18,521 nt of DNA, from assembly GCA_036939355.1 (NCBI GenBank), contig JALLAP010001664.1, positions 1 to 18,521 on the forward strand. The letters are read 5' to 3'. This DNA comes from Thalassiosira profunda (lineage: Eukaryota > Bacillariophyta > Thalassiosirophyceae > Thalassiosirales > Thalassiosiraceae). Under the pieces are notes generated by a model. The model was not told where the DNA came from. It saw only the letters and a program-made list of their open reading frames with translations, and made no database searches. Each line of letters starts with the position of its first letter. Position 1 is the stretch's first letter. Below are positions 1-8,300 of this stretch, in pieces. A program made the position numbers and the translations under genes.

Positions 1-980
1 ACGCAGAATTGCTCGATCTTCTCGAACTGGTGCACCCGAAAGATGCCCCGGATGTCCTTTCCCGAGCTCCCCGCCTCCTTCCGAAAGCACGTCGAGATGC
101 CCGCGTACCGGAACGGCAATTGCTTGTCGTCGATCCACTCGTTCCGATGGTATCCGCAAATCGGCTGCTCCGACGTCGCGATGAGGTACTTCTCGCTGCT
201 CCCCTCCGGATCGTCCGTCTTCCCGCTCACCTTGTACAGCTGCTCGTCAAAGTCCTCCAATTGGGCGATGCCGGCCATGACCTCCTTCTTCATAAAGTAG
301 GGCGGCTGGAGGACCTGGTAGCCCCGCTTGCGGAGGAAGGCGATGCCGTAGTTGATGAGGGCCTGGTTGAGGAGGACGCCGGCGTTCTTGAGGAAGTATC
401 CCCTGTGGCCCGCGACGGCCTGGCCGCGGGCGGGCTCATAACCGTCGATCCGCCACAACAGGTCGTCGTGGGTCAGCGGCTTGGTCGGGGGCAACGTGTA
501 CGTGAGCTGGGAGATGGGCGCGGGCAGCAGCGGTTTGTCGCCCGAGGCCTGCTCCGCTTCCAGGGGCTCGGGATACAAAGTCACGACCACGTTGGCGTCG
601 TCTTCGTCCTCGTGGGAGGCGATGGGCACCTCCGGATCGACAATGTTGCCAATGGTGTTGAGCAGTTGGTCCCGCTCCTCGGCCAACACCGGCAGCTGCT
701 TCTCCATCTCGGCAATTTTCTGCTTCGTCGCCTTCATCTCCGCCACTTCCGCGTCGCAATTTTCCTTCGCCTTCTTCTTCGGGGCAATCACCTCGCGTTG
801 CAATTTGTTCACCGAGGTGCGCAGGGCGTCGATGTCGGAGCGGAGGGCGCGCCACTCCTCATCTTTGGCGAGGACGCGGTCGACGACCGTCGGGTCCTTG
901 TATCGCTGCTCCTGGTAGCGCCGGTAGGCGTCGGGGTCGCCCCCCTTGTAGGTGCGGAGGGAGTTGATGTCGATGGGCAT
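1..980 (-). CDS. Seryl-tRNA synthetase, cytosolic type (3' part outside window)
   Basis: Class II aminoacyl-tRNA synthetase that charges tRNA-Ser with serine. Read on the minus strand from the ATG at 980-978, the frame stays open to the window edge (326 codons). Residues about 1-130 (MPIDINSLRTY..., then a Lys/Glu-rich helical stretch) match the N-terminal tRNA-binding coiled-coil arm. The catalytic core follows, with LIATSEQP (TSE loop, T269-E271) and the class II motif 2 block FRYAGISTCFRKEAGSS followed by RGIFRVHQFEKIEQF. The motif 2 block has the usual residues for ATP and acceptor-end binding. Motif 3 and the C-terminus lie beyond base 1. The sequence resembles eukaryotic cytosolic SerRS and I see no targeting presequence. 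It is divergent from the methyltransferase-like gene, with 459 bases between the two starts. The identification is based on recognised family motifs and is very likely right. Confidence 0.95.
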   Translation of the reverse strand, partial: MPIDINSLRTYKGGDPDAYRRYQEQRYKDPTVVDRVLAKDEEWRALRSDIDALRTSVNKLQREVIAPKKKAKENCDAEVAEMKATKQKIAEMEKQLPVLAEERDQLLNTIGNIVDPEVPIASHEDEDDANVVVTLYPEPLEAEQASGDKPLLPAPISQLTYTLPPTKPLTHDDLLWRIDGYEPARGQAVAGHRGYFLKNAGVLLNQALINYGIAFLRKRGYQVLQPPYFMKKEVMAGIAQLEDFDEQLYKVSGKTDDPEGSSEKYLIATSEQPICGYHRNEWIDDKQLPFRYAGISTCFRKEAGSSGKDIRGIFRVHQFEKIEQFC

Positions 981-1048
981 GGTAGGGTGTGCTGCTTGTG
1001 TGCGATGGAGGTGCCGGCCGCGTCGTCTGCGGCTGTGCGCGCGTTGCG

Positions 1049-1089
1049 TTGGGTGTTGGGTTATGGTGTTGGGTGTTGGGTGTTGGGTG
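1049..1089. repeat. Imperfect 7-bp tandem repeat (TTGGGTG)
   Basis: The plus strand shows TTGGGTGTTGGG, an interruption TTATGG, then TGTTGGG repeated three times. On the minus strand this is an ACCCAAC tract lying 70-110 bases upstream of the SerRS start, so it is probably in the promoter or 5' leader of that gene. It is not the TTAGGG telomere unit. Confidence 0.7.
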
Positions 1090-1410
1090 CACTGCAAAGC
1101 GGCAAATCTCAGCCTCACATTTTATCAATCGTCAGCTGCAATTCAGTTCGTCTTGTCTACTAGTAATCGTAGTTGTGCCATACTAAGACATTTATTTATT
1201 TCTGTTATTGGTTATTGGAGAAGCTCAAAGCAACACCCCGAAGTTTCAGGCAGGCGCCCCGCCCGCGCGCCCCGACATCATCCAGGCTGGGCATCGTTGG
1301 TTGGCGTCCTTTGCCGCTGCGCATTCCGTGCACTCATGCCGTAGCACTCTATCCCCTCTTGCGCTCGCTCGGTTCACGAGGAGATTTTGAGACGGTGCAT
1401 CGGATCGCCT

Positions 1411-1427
1411 AATTGCAATAATTGCAA
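1411..1427. promoter_or_regulatory. Paired AATTGCAA words before the methyltransferase-like start
   Basis: AATTGCAA occurs at 1411-1418 and 1420-1427, ending 22 and 13 bases before the ATG at 1440. The same near-palindromic word sits close to three other start codons in this window, which suggests a core-promoter or start-site element. The function is inferred only from position and recurrence. Confidence 0.3.
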
Positions 1428-1439
1428 GTGCCAGCCACA

Positions 1440-2473
1440 ATGGTCAAGGCCCGCCCGATCGCCCTCGCCCTCGCGCTCCTCGCCGTATCCCACTTCCTCG
1501 TCGGGAGCCTGCGACAGTGCAGCACGACCCCAACACCCGCAATCGGCCTGGCCAGCATCATTGGTGGCTGCGACGACCTCCTGCTTAAATTTGACGAGAG
1601 GTTCGACCACATGCGGGAGGCCCGGCGAAATGTGACGCTCGATCCGAAACACGTCGACTATCTCAGCACCAACAAGAAGTTGTGGTTCGACAGCTTTGAG
1701 CCCGAGGCGAACTGTTTCTCCGACGAACGATTCGGGTCGTTTCGAGACGAGAGGGATGCGGCCTTCGGGGACGGGCCCAAGTTCACGTGCGGGGTGGACG
1801 TCATCGCCCAAAGGGAGAAGGATTCCCGGGCCGCCGGGAACAAGGAAGGGGAGGGCTGCCTCGTCTACTCGGTGGGGAGCTACAACGACATTTTGTTCGA
1901 GCGGACCGTGCACGAGTTCATGGGGTGCGAGGTGCACACGTTCGATCCCACGCTGGGCAAGGCGTTCGTTGGTGATCATTACTCAACGTTTCACCCGTGG
2001 GGATTGGGAGAGGACGGGGTCGAGGCGACGATGGGGAAGAAATCGTGGGTGGGAAAGAGCATGGGCACGATCATGAAGGAGTTGGGGCATACCAATCGAA
2101 CAATTGACATCCTGGTGAGTTGAATATGCTGCGCAATGAGATGTTGGTGGTGCCGGCGCACGAATCTCACCCCGTTATGCAGAAAATCGATTGCGAGGGG
2201 TGCGAATACACAACCTTGCCCCCGTTCTTCGACATGATCGCCGCAGGGAAGATAAAGCTGAACCAGCTGCAGGTGGAGATGCACGCGGGAGTGACCAACA
2301 AAAATGCGCACCCCGCGCAAATCGTCAACTTCTTCAGCTCCGCCGATCAGGCGGGCCTGAGAATTTTTCACAAAGAGAGAAATCACTGGGGCTGCGACGG
2401 GTACACGTGCGTGGAATACGCGCTGGTGAGCGAGGAGTTCTTAAGGGAGGCGAACAGGGCTGCCGTTTGCTAG
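1440..2473 (+). CDS. METTL24/FkbM-like methyltransferase, membrane-anchored, two exons
   Basis: Exons 1440-2114 and 2183-2473 give 321 residues. The ATG at 1440 is the first in its frame, since TAA lies in frame at 1410-1412. Residues about 5-24 (RPIALALALLAVSHFLVGSL) form a signal peptide or signal anchor, which points to the secretory pathway. The SAM-dependent methyltransferase-like fold shows as CLVYSVGS (140-147, in place of the glycine loop), EVHTFDPT (acidic D169 after strand 2) and, across the splice junction, KIDCEGCEY (226-234), the K-hD-hEG-E hallmark of FkbM/METTL24-type proteins. The order matches METTL24-like families, and the substrate cannot be read from sequence. Exon 1 carried on without splicing stops at 2121-2123. 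Splicing out the GTGAGT...CAG intron joins the two halves of the domain exactly. Confidence 0.82.
2115..2182 (+). other. Intron (68 nt, phase 0) in methyltransferase-like gene
   Basis: Donor GTGAGT at 2115 and acceptor ATGCAG ending at 2182. Its length is not a multiple of 3 and it holds an in-frame TGA, so retention would truncate the protein before the KIDCEG motif. Splicing moves the frame to the one that encodes that motif. Confidence 0.85.
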
Positions 2474-2658
2474 GGGGGAAAGGCTTGCAAAGTTGCCATT
2501 TTCTTGTGATGGAAATGGACAGACGGGCGGAGCGACGGTATGCTCGAACAAAAAATCACTCAACAAATCAGGGATCGAGCGCAACCCTACCTATGCATCT
2601 TCGACCAACCGCCCAGGGCCTACCATCTCCATCCTCCTTTCGGACTCGCAACAAAGAC

Positions 2659-4560
2659 ATGTCGGTTAGGAGCCAATCTCAGGCGTCGTTGTCGGCGCTC
2701 CCTCCCGAAGTTTGGCCATTGGTCCTTGAGTGTGAGTCGCGAGGTCTCTTCCTCGAAATATATTGCTTGCTCTCGCTCTTTCTCTCGCTCTCTCTGACAC
2801 TGTCCGTTGCCCCCACCTTGTCCCCAGACCTTACATTTCAATCGGTTCAGGCATGCGCACTGACGTCAAAGTCGATCCTCTCCGCCCTGAGCGATGGACT
2901 GCCTCTCGTCAGATCGCTCTGCGTTGACCACCCCTCGCAGCTTCGTCCTGGACGCATTCTGGAGCTTCTCAGCGGCGTGCGAGACATGTGCATTTCTTTC
3001 GAGAACACGAGCTGTCGTCGACTCACAACAGCACTGGCATTGCCCTTCTTCCTTCGCAACTTCCCTCGTTTAGAGCGAGTGTCGTTTGGGCACATCGACT
3101 CAGGCTTTACTTTGGGCATATTTCCATCCGGACGCTATCCAAACGGACGCAGTGATGCTATGGATCGTTGCATCACTCGCTTGCTGGAAGTGTTTTCGAG
3201 TGCCTTTTATGCTGGAGCTCTCCCAAACACATTGAGTGTCCGCGGCTTGTACTGTCCGCATCCCATCGCTCAAATGGAATCACCCGACTGCCAGACCTGC
3301 CGCAGCGTGCTGATGAACTTCCCCATCTCGCACGCCCCTGGATTTCAATTCTGCCGATCCTTCGACACTGTGAAGGACATCATCGCATCCCGCCCAGGTG
3401 GACAAGAATATCTGCACTCTGAGGAGTGGTTTCTTGGACTCCTAACCCGCGGATTCTTGGACACAACACATTCGCCTGCGCCTACAGTGCACGTTCTCGA
3501 GTTCTGGTACAGTGATCGCACAATGTCTGAATTGGAAGCTCTGGTCCACAATGGACACGTTGATGTGTCGGCCATGAGTCCGGACGCTGTCTCTCGAGCT
3601 GTTTCAGAGTCGTTTGTGGGCTTGTGGGGAAAACGACAAGGTTTCAGAAACGAGCTGTGCTTCATTGCAGTAGACTGCTTCATCGAGCTGAAGGAGCTGG
3701 GTCTCCCAATGGACGCAGAACAGCTTGTTATACCTGGTTTGCTACGCCTCCTAGACGCTGGTGATGACGTCTGTTGTGAACGTGCAGTGGAAGCCATGCG
3801 TTACCTTTTGGACTCAAGCCCGCAGCTACGTAGAAAAATGCTCCAGCCAGGGGTCGTCGAACAACTCATACGTCTTTTGAACAAGAGCCCTCATCAGTTG
3901 GAAAGCCTGGGCTCGAATATCATCCTGTCCATGATGGAGCGTATACACACGCTACTCTTCAGCGCGAGCGCTGACGAAGCTGCAGTGTGTGGTGCCATTG
4001 AGGCAATGTGTCATCTGTGGAGCAAAAAGCCGGAATTGGGTCCCTATCATCTAATTTGCGACCGTCTTATCGAACTGGTAGATGGGCGTGAGCAGTCTAA
4101 TGCCTTGCGCGGGGGAGCGTCAACAGCCAGCCAAACCATTGTGAGCAAAGATCCGGCGCAGGTCGACAGCATCATTCACGGCGCCAATCCACCTGCAACC
4201 CCACGCCTATTGAGGCTACTAGCGAATGGAGACGATGCTGGCAAATTGCACGTGTGCCATATCATGAGACAAATGGTCGACGATGACACCAGCCGCACGG
4301 AACTCTTTTCCCGGGCCGATTACGCTCAACCACTGACAGCATTCGCCGAAAAGGTGACCGGCGAGTGCAAGGCCGGTTGCGGCATAGATACGATTCTCAA
4401 CTCAATTGATTGGTGGCACAGTTGGTCCGCGCACTTTGCCCCTGACAGGAACTCTACATTCAAGACTGAGCCCTATCGTACGACCGTCACTTATTGCAGC
4501 GATGCCGAGGAGGGGAAAGAGGAAGGGAACGCCACCTGGAGCGACTCTGGCTCTTTGTAA
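2659..4560 (+). CDS. F-box-like protein with ARM/HEAT-like helical repeats, two exons
   Basis: Exons 2659-2731 and 2828-4560 give 601 residues. After splicing, residues 14-45 read LPPEVWPLVLEYLTF followed by VQACALTSKSILSAL. This is the F-box pattern (LPxEv...vl.yL...l...al.sk.w), which would bind Skp1 in an SCF ubiquitin ligase. The C-terminal half is all-helical with repeated Leu-rich units (for example LVIPGLLRLLDAG, VVEQLIRLLNKS, PRLLRLLANGDD), resembling armadillo/HEAT repeats as a substrate-binding part. I do not recognise the middle section. The start is uncertain: the frame is open far upstream, and an ATG at 2509 in good context would add 50 residues. I chose 2659 because it puts the F-box at the N-terminus and lies clear of the upstream gene. 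By eye the coding region is less GC-rich than its neighbours. No function beyond adaptor-like is supported. Confidence 0.7.
   Translation: MSVRSQSQASLSALPPEVWPLVLECESRGLFLEIYCLLSLFLSLSLTLSVAPTLSPDLTFQSVQACALTSKSILSALSDGLPLVRSLCVDHPSQLRPGRILELLSGVRDMCISFENTSCRRLTTALALPFFLRNFPRLERVSFGHIDSGFTLGIFPSGRYPNGRSDAMDRCITRLLEVFSSAFYAGALPNTLSVRGLYCPHPIAQMESPDCQTCRSVLMNFPISHAPGFQFCRSFDTVKDIIASRPGGQEYLHSEEWFLGLLTRGFLDTTHSPAPTVHVLEFWYSDRTMSELEALVHNGHVDVSAMSPDAVSRAVSESFVGLWGKRQGFRNELCFIAVDCFIELKELGLPMDAEQLVIPGLLRLLDAGDDVCCERAVEAMRYLLDSSPQLRRKMLQPGVVEQLIRLLNKSPHQLESLGSNIILSMMERIHTLLFSASADEAAVCGAIEAMCHLWSKKPELGPYHLICDRLIELVDGREQSNALRGGASTASQTIVSKDPAQVDSIIHGANPPATPRLLRLLANGDDAGKLHVCHIMRQMVDDDTSRTELFSRADYAQPLTAFAEKVTGECKAGCGIDTILNSIDWWHSWSAHFAPDRNSTFKTEPYRTTVTYCSDAEEGKEEGNATWSDSGSL
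2732..2827 (+). other. Intron (96 nt, phase 1) splitting the F-box
   Basis: Donor GTGAGT at 2732, a long CT-rich tract (ctctcgctctttctctcg and more), and acceptor CCCCAG ending at 2827. It is a multiple of 3 and has no in-frame stop, so an ORF caller reads through it. Removing it turns a hydrophobic insert into the clean F-box sequence VLEYLTF. Confidence 0.8.
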
Positions 4561-5324
4561 CAATCCGTAAACAATACGTGGTGGAGCTCTTTGACGCACA
4601 AAAGATGTCTCGACGAAGAGGTGGCCAATTGAACTAAAGTAGCATTTATACATTGAACAATCCACACTGTCCCTTTGCTGGGCTATTGTCCTCGCCGGGT
4701 ATGGTGTGAGAGAACGCAGAGCCCCTGCATGTTGTCGCCTGTTGTGCCTTCTTCTTGAGTTTTAGCCCATCCATCCTTCCTTCCTTCCCTTTCCGGCCAA
4801 AATTCGTCGAGCGGATTGGCGCCTCTCTGCCTTCCGCCCGCGATGTCGTGGAGAGCCTCATGCCGACGGTGGCCAAAATCGTCGGGCCGCGGTCACCAGC
4901 GGCTGTGAGCCAAGCAAGGGGAGAGGTGGCGGAGGCTCGGCGCTCGAAAGGATGTTGACGTGCCGAGGCGGAAGTCGTTTCTTGGGAAGCGCGGGGCCGC
5001 CTTCATCTCGCTTGGCGTTGCTCGAAGGCCCTCCCACCTTTGCTCAGCGGTGCAGCATCGTTGCACGTGCTGGCGTCTGCAAATTGGGTCGACTGGCGGC
5101 TTTGCATCGAGGACGCGACGCAATAACATGCAATAGCGGATGGCTCACAAGATGTGTGCGTTGGTTACGAACACTTAGCCGCATAGGACGCAGCATTGGC
5201 TTCGATCATTGCAAGGCATAGAAGGCAGATTTGCGAGCAGCGGCCCACCTCAATTGCATCTCGGCCCGGCCATCTCTAGAGAGAGCTTCACCCCATTGCA
5301 ATTCACCCATCATAGATAGCAGCC
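4561..5324. other. Intergenic region, no gene seen
   Basis: These 764 bases lie between two plus-strand genes and should hold the 3' end of the F-box gene and the promoter of the LRR gene. Small open frames on either strand here begin with TTG rather than ATG and show no recognisable domain. A short CCATCCATCCTTCCTTCC microsatellite-like tract lies near 4770-4790. TTGCAA-type words occur near 5210, at about 5250 and at 5295. No tRNA or other RNA gene was recognised. Confidence 0.5.
5295..5302. promoter_or_regulatory. ATTGCAAT palindrome before the LRR gene start
   Basis: A perfect 8-bp palindrome ending 23 bases before the ATG at 5325, with further related words (CATTGCAAGG near 5210, CAATTGCATC near 5250) upstream. 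The core is the same as before three other genes in the window. A regulatory role is inferred. Confidence 0.3.
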
Positions 5325-8300
5325 ATGTCCTCCTTCCTGTCCGACTCCTTCAGCCTCCGCCAGGGCAAGGAGAAGAGGAAGAAGGCCGAGCAGCGCAAGT
5401 CGGCCCAGGAGTCGCTACGGAGCTTCAACTATGCCAAGTCATACGAAGCGCAGAGCAAGGATGAGGCCGATGAGGAGGTCAAACCGATGAATCAGCTGGG
5501 CGAGGCGTACTTGGCCAGCCTGGGCGATCAGCAGGGGCCACCGGGGAAAGGGGCGAGTGACAGAAGAGTTGGTAGTGGCGATGGAGGCGAAGAGGCGGAT
5601 GACGTTTCGACCTCGTCGGTGGTGGAGCGGATGCGCAGCGGCAAAAGCTTAGGGAGCGGCACCTTCGCTCCTCTGCCCCCTGCCACGCCCACTGATATCG
5701 AAGCAAACGAGGACGAGGACGACGTGAGCGTGTTGCTCTCGCCACAAAACACCACGGACGAGCTGGACTACTTGGGTGCGGAGAGCAGCGATGAGCAGGG
5801 CCAATCGGAGTTCGGGAACATGCTGGATTCGATATTACACGACGAGGAGGAAGAGGAGCCGACACTTTTAGGAGATGTGGTGGGCGCCGAGCCCGGTCTG
5901 GTGAAAGAGGAGGGCGCGAGTGATGCGGAGCCATCCACGATCGAGCAGCCAGACGTGGGAGGGGCGGCGGCGCGCGACGAAATTGTCGCCCTCGTGGCGG
6001 AGGTCCTCCCCGGCGAGATGTCGCGGGTGGATGATNGCGGCGGCGCGCGACGAAATTGTCGCCCTCGTGGCGGAGGTCCTCCCCGGCGAGATGTCGCGGG
6101 TGGATGATTTGCTGGCGCAGTTCCAGGGGCGGGAGGATAAATTGATGGCCACGCTGCTGAGCATGAAGGCAAGGGCGGTGGCGGAGGAGCGCGAGGAGGA
6201 CGAGCCTGTCCTAATGGCACCCGTTGGAGAATCAAGTGCAGATGCAGGACCTCCTGAGCTAGATGACATCTGCCAGACGGAATCGGAGGACAATGTGTTC
6301 ACGCAGGGCACTGCGGAGGAGGAGGAACCCTACGGCGCCGGTGCCTCGAGCGAAGGCTCCGATGAAGAGAAGGATGGGGATAGGATCGTCGCTTTTCCTG
6401 CCATCGCCGGGGCCACAGCTGCGGCCGGTGTTGCAGGAATGGCCGCCGCCGCTAATACAGAAGAGGGTACCGCTGCATCAGTACACGGGTCGGAAGCCCC
6501 CTCCAATCTGATTGGGACTGTCTACGTCGACGAGGAGTCGGGCGTCCCAACAGTTGCGGCGAACACGCTCAAAGCATCATCAGAGCAACATTCGATGGAA
6601 TCTTTGGAGGATACCGAGTCGGGCTTTGAGAGGAATCGGAGAAGGCGTCGCTACCTGCTGTTCGCATCGCTGCTGTTGATGGGAGCCATCGTCGTCGTCG
6701 TCATGGGCGTCGGGGTGGATCAGGGCATGACAAATATTGACCGGTCGACCATCTTCGTGATGCTGCCAACGAAGTCGCCCACGAGTATGCCCTCAATATC
6801 GAGCGCCCCGTCCAGTATGCCGTCGAAGAGCCCGTCGAGATTGCCGAGCAGCCAGCCCTCTGTGCAGCCATCATCGGAACCAACCCCCTCGCCTTCATAC
6901 AAGCCAAGTATCAGTGCGGCGCCTTCTGCGTTTCCGAGCATGAGTCCCTCGACGCATCCCTCAGGAGCTCCTTCCGACATTCCTTCGGAAAGTCCGAGCT
7001 CTCGCCCCAGTCTTGGGCCGAGCCAATCTCCCAGTNGGAGCTCCTTCCGACATTCCTTCGGAAAGTCCGAGCTCTCGCCCCAGTCTTGGGCCGAGCCAAT
7101 CTCCCAGTTTGGAGCCGAGCGAATATCCCAGTGTTTCACCAACAGCTCCGCCGTCACAGAGCCCTTCCGCGCCACCAACCGCCAGCCCCTCCGATCGCCC
7201 ATCTGCGTCGCCGACTGCCTTTCCGAGTGTATCTTCGGTGAGTATCAATTGCAACTACTGTTTACTTCTTGCGTAAATATGAATCGGGGTTGTCTCACCA
7301 CCCTCCTCTCTAGGCTCCGTCTGCATCACCCTCGGCCTCCCCAACCGTGTCTTCCCAACCATCTTCGAGCCCGTCCGTTTCGCCGACGGCCAGTCCATCC
7401 GACTCGCCTTCTGCTGCACCAACAGTATCGGCCATGCCTTCCTCCTCGCCCACGTTGGAGATCGAGCCGCTGCGCACGATGCTCAAGCAGGCCTCGCCCA
7501 GCTCTGGATTCGAACTGCACGACGAGGGATCCTCCCAATACCGTGCGTTGTACTGGCTCTATTACGATCAGGAGAACTACCTCAATTTCACCGATGCGGA
7601 GAGAGTGCAACTGTGGGGCCTCGGTTGCTTCTACTACGAAACGCTCGGGCACCAGTGGTACATTAATACGGATTGGATGAGCAACGTCACCGTTTGCGAT
7701 TGGTACGGGCTGACGTGCGACGAGGCGGGAATGGTCGTGGAGCTGAGCCTCCCGGACAACCGCGTCAGGAGGGGCATCCCTGTGCAATTGGAAGTGCTGA
7801 CGAGCCTGCAATACCTTGGATTGGCCGACAACAGCTTGCGCGAATTGCCTGCCTGGCTCTTCGACATGGACGACCTGGAGGTGATCGATCTCGACAATAA
7901 TGGCATCGAGGCGATACCTACCAACATTCCCAGGAGGAAGAGGCTGAAAGAATTGTACCTGGCAGAGAATGGCATCACGTCCATCCCTGAGAGTCTGGCG
8001 AGTTTGCAGGGCCTCGAGGTGCTGTGGCTCTGGAAGAATGAGCTTGAAGGGACACTTCCGGCATTCATGTCCCGGATGAACAGGCTCAGCGAGTTGGACG
8101 TGGAAGACAACTACCTCACTGGAGATCTCTGGCCGATACCCGAGATGGGAAAACTCGAGACATTCTTTGCCTACGACAATATTCTTGGTGGAGAAGTCAC
8201 GTCCAGTCCCTATGCCAATGGAACGCAGGCGGCAGGCGACCTGGAGTCCTCTCCAGCTCTGGACGCCGTGGGGCTCAAAGCTCTCGATCTATCCACAAAT

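Larger units (their letters stand above)
981..1439. promoter_or_regulatory. Divergent intergenic region (SerRS / methyltransferase-like)
   Basis: This 459-base spacer lies between two divergent start codons and should hold both promoters and 5' leaders. It contains a period-7 TGGGTGT/TGTTGGG tract near the SerRS side, an AT-rich patch around 1190-1215 (atttatttatttctg), a GCTGCAATTC word at about 1134-1143, and AATTGCAA twice just upstream of the methyltransferase-like ATG. No RNA gene or convincing ORF is seen here. Open frames crossing it are antisense to SerRS or lack support. Confidence 0.5.

Noticed and set aside
9..1163. 384-codon plus-strand open frame at the left edge
   Set aside because: It is the antisense shadow of the SerRS gene, whose protein has clear class II motifs. 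The plus-strand translation is Leu/Val/Arg-rich with no domain and starts without ATG.
4646..4958. Small open frames on both strands between the F-box and LRR genes
   Set aside because: Both begin with TTG, are under 80 codons and show no domain or signal. Not enough support for a gene.
6760..7450. CRISPR-like or satellite array
   Set aside because: The 12-base periodicity comes from degenerate PSxx codons. There are no constant repeats with unique spacers, and it is coding DNA of a eukaryote.
6037..7680. Independent gene starting after the first N
   Set aside because: The frame simply continues the LRR gene once the 72-bp duplicate is collapsed. The part after the second N in this frame loses the PSxx pattern.
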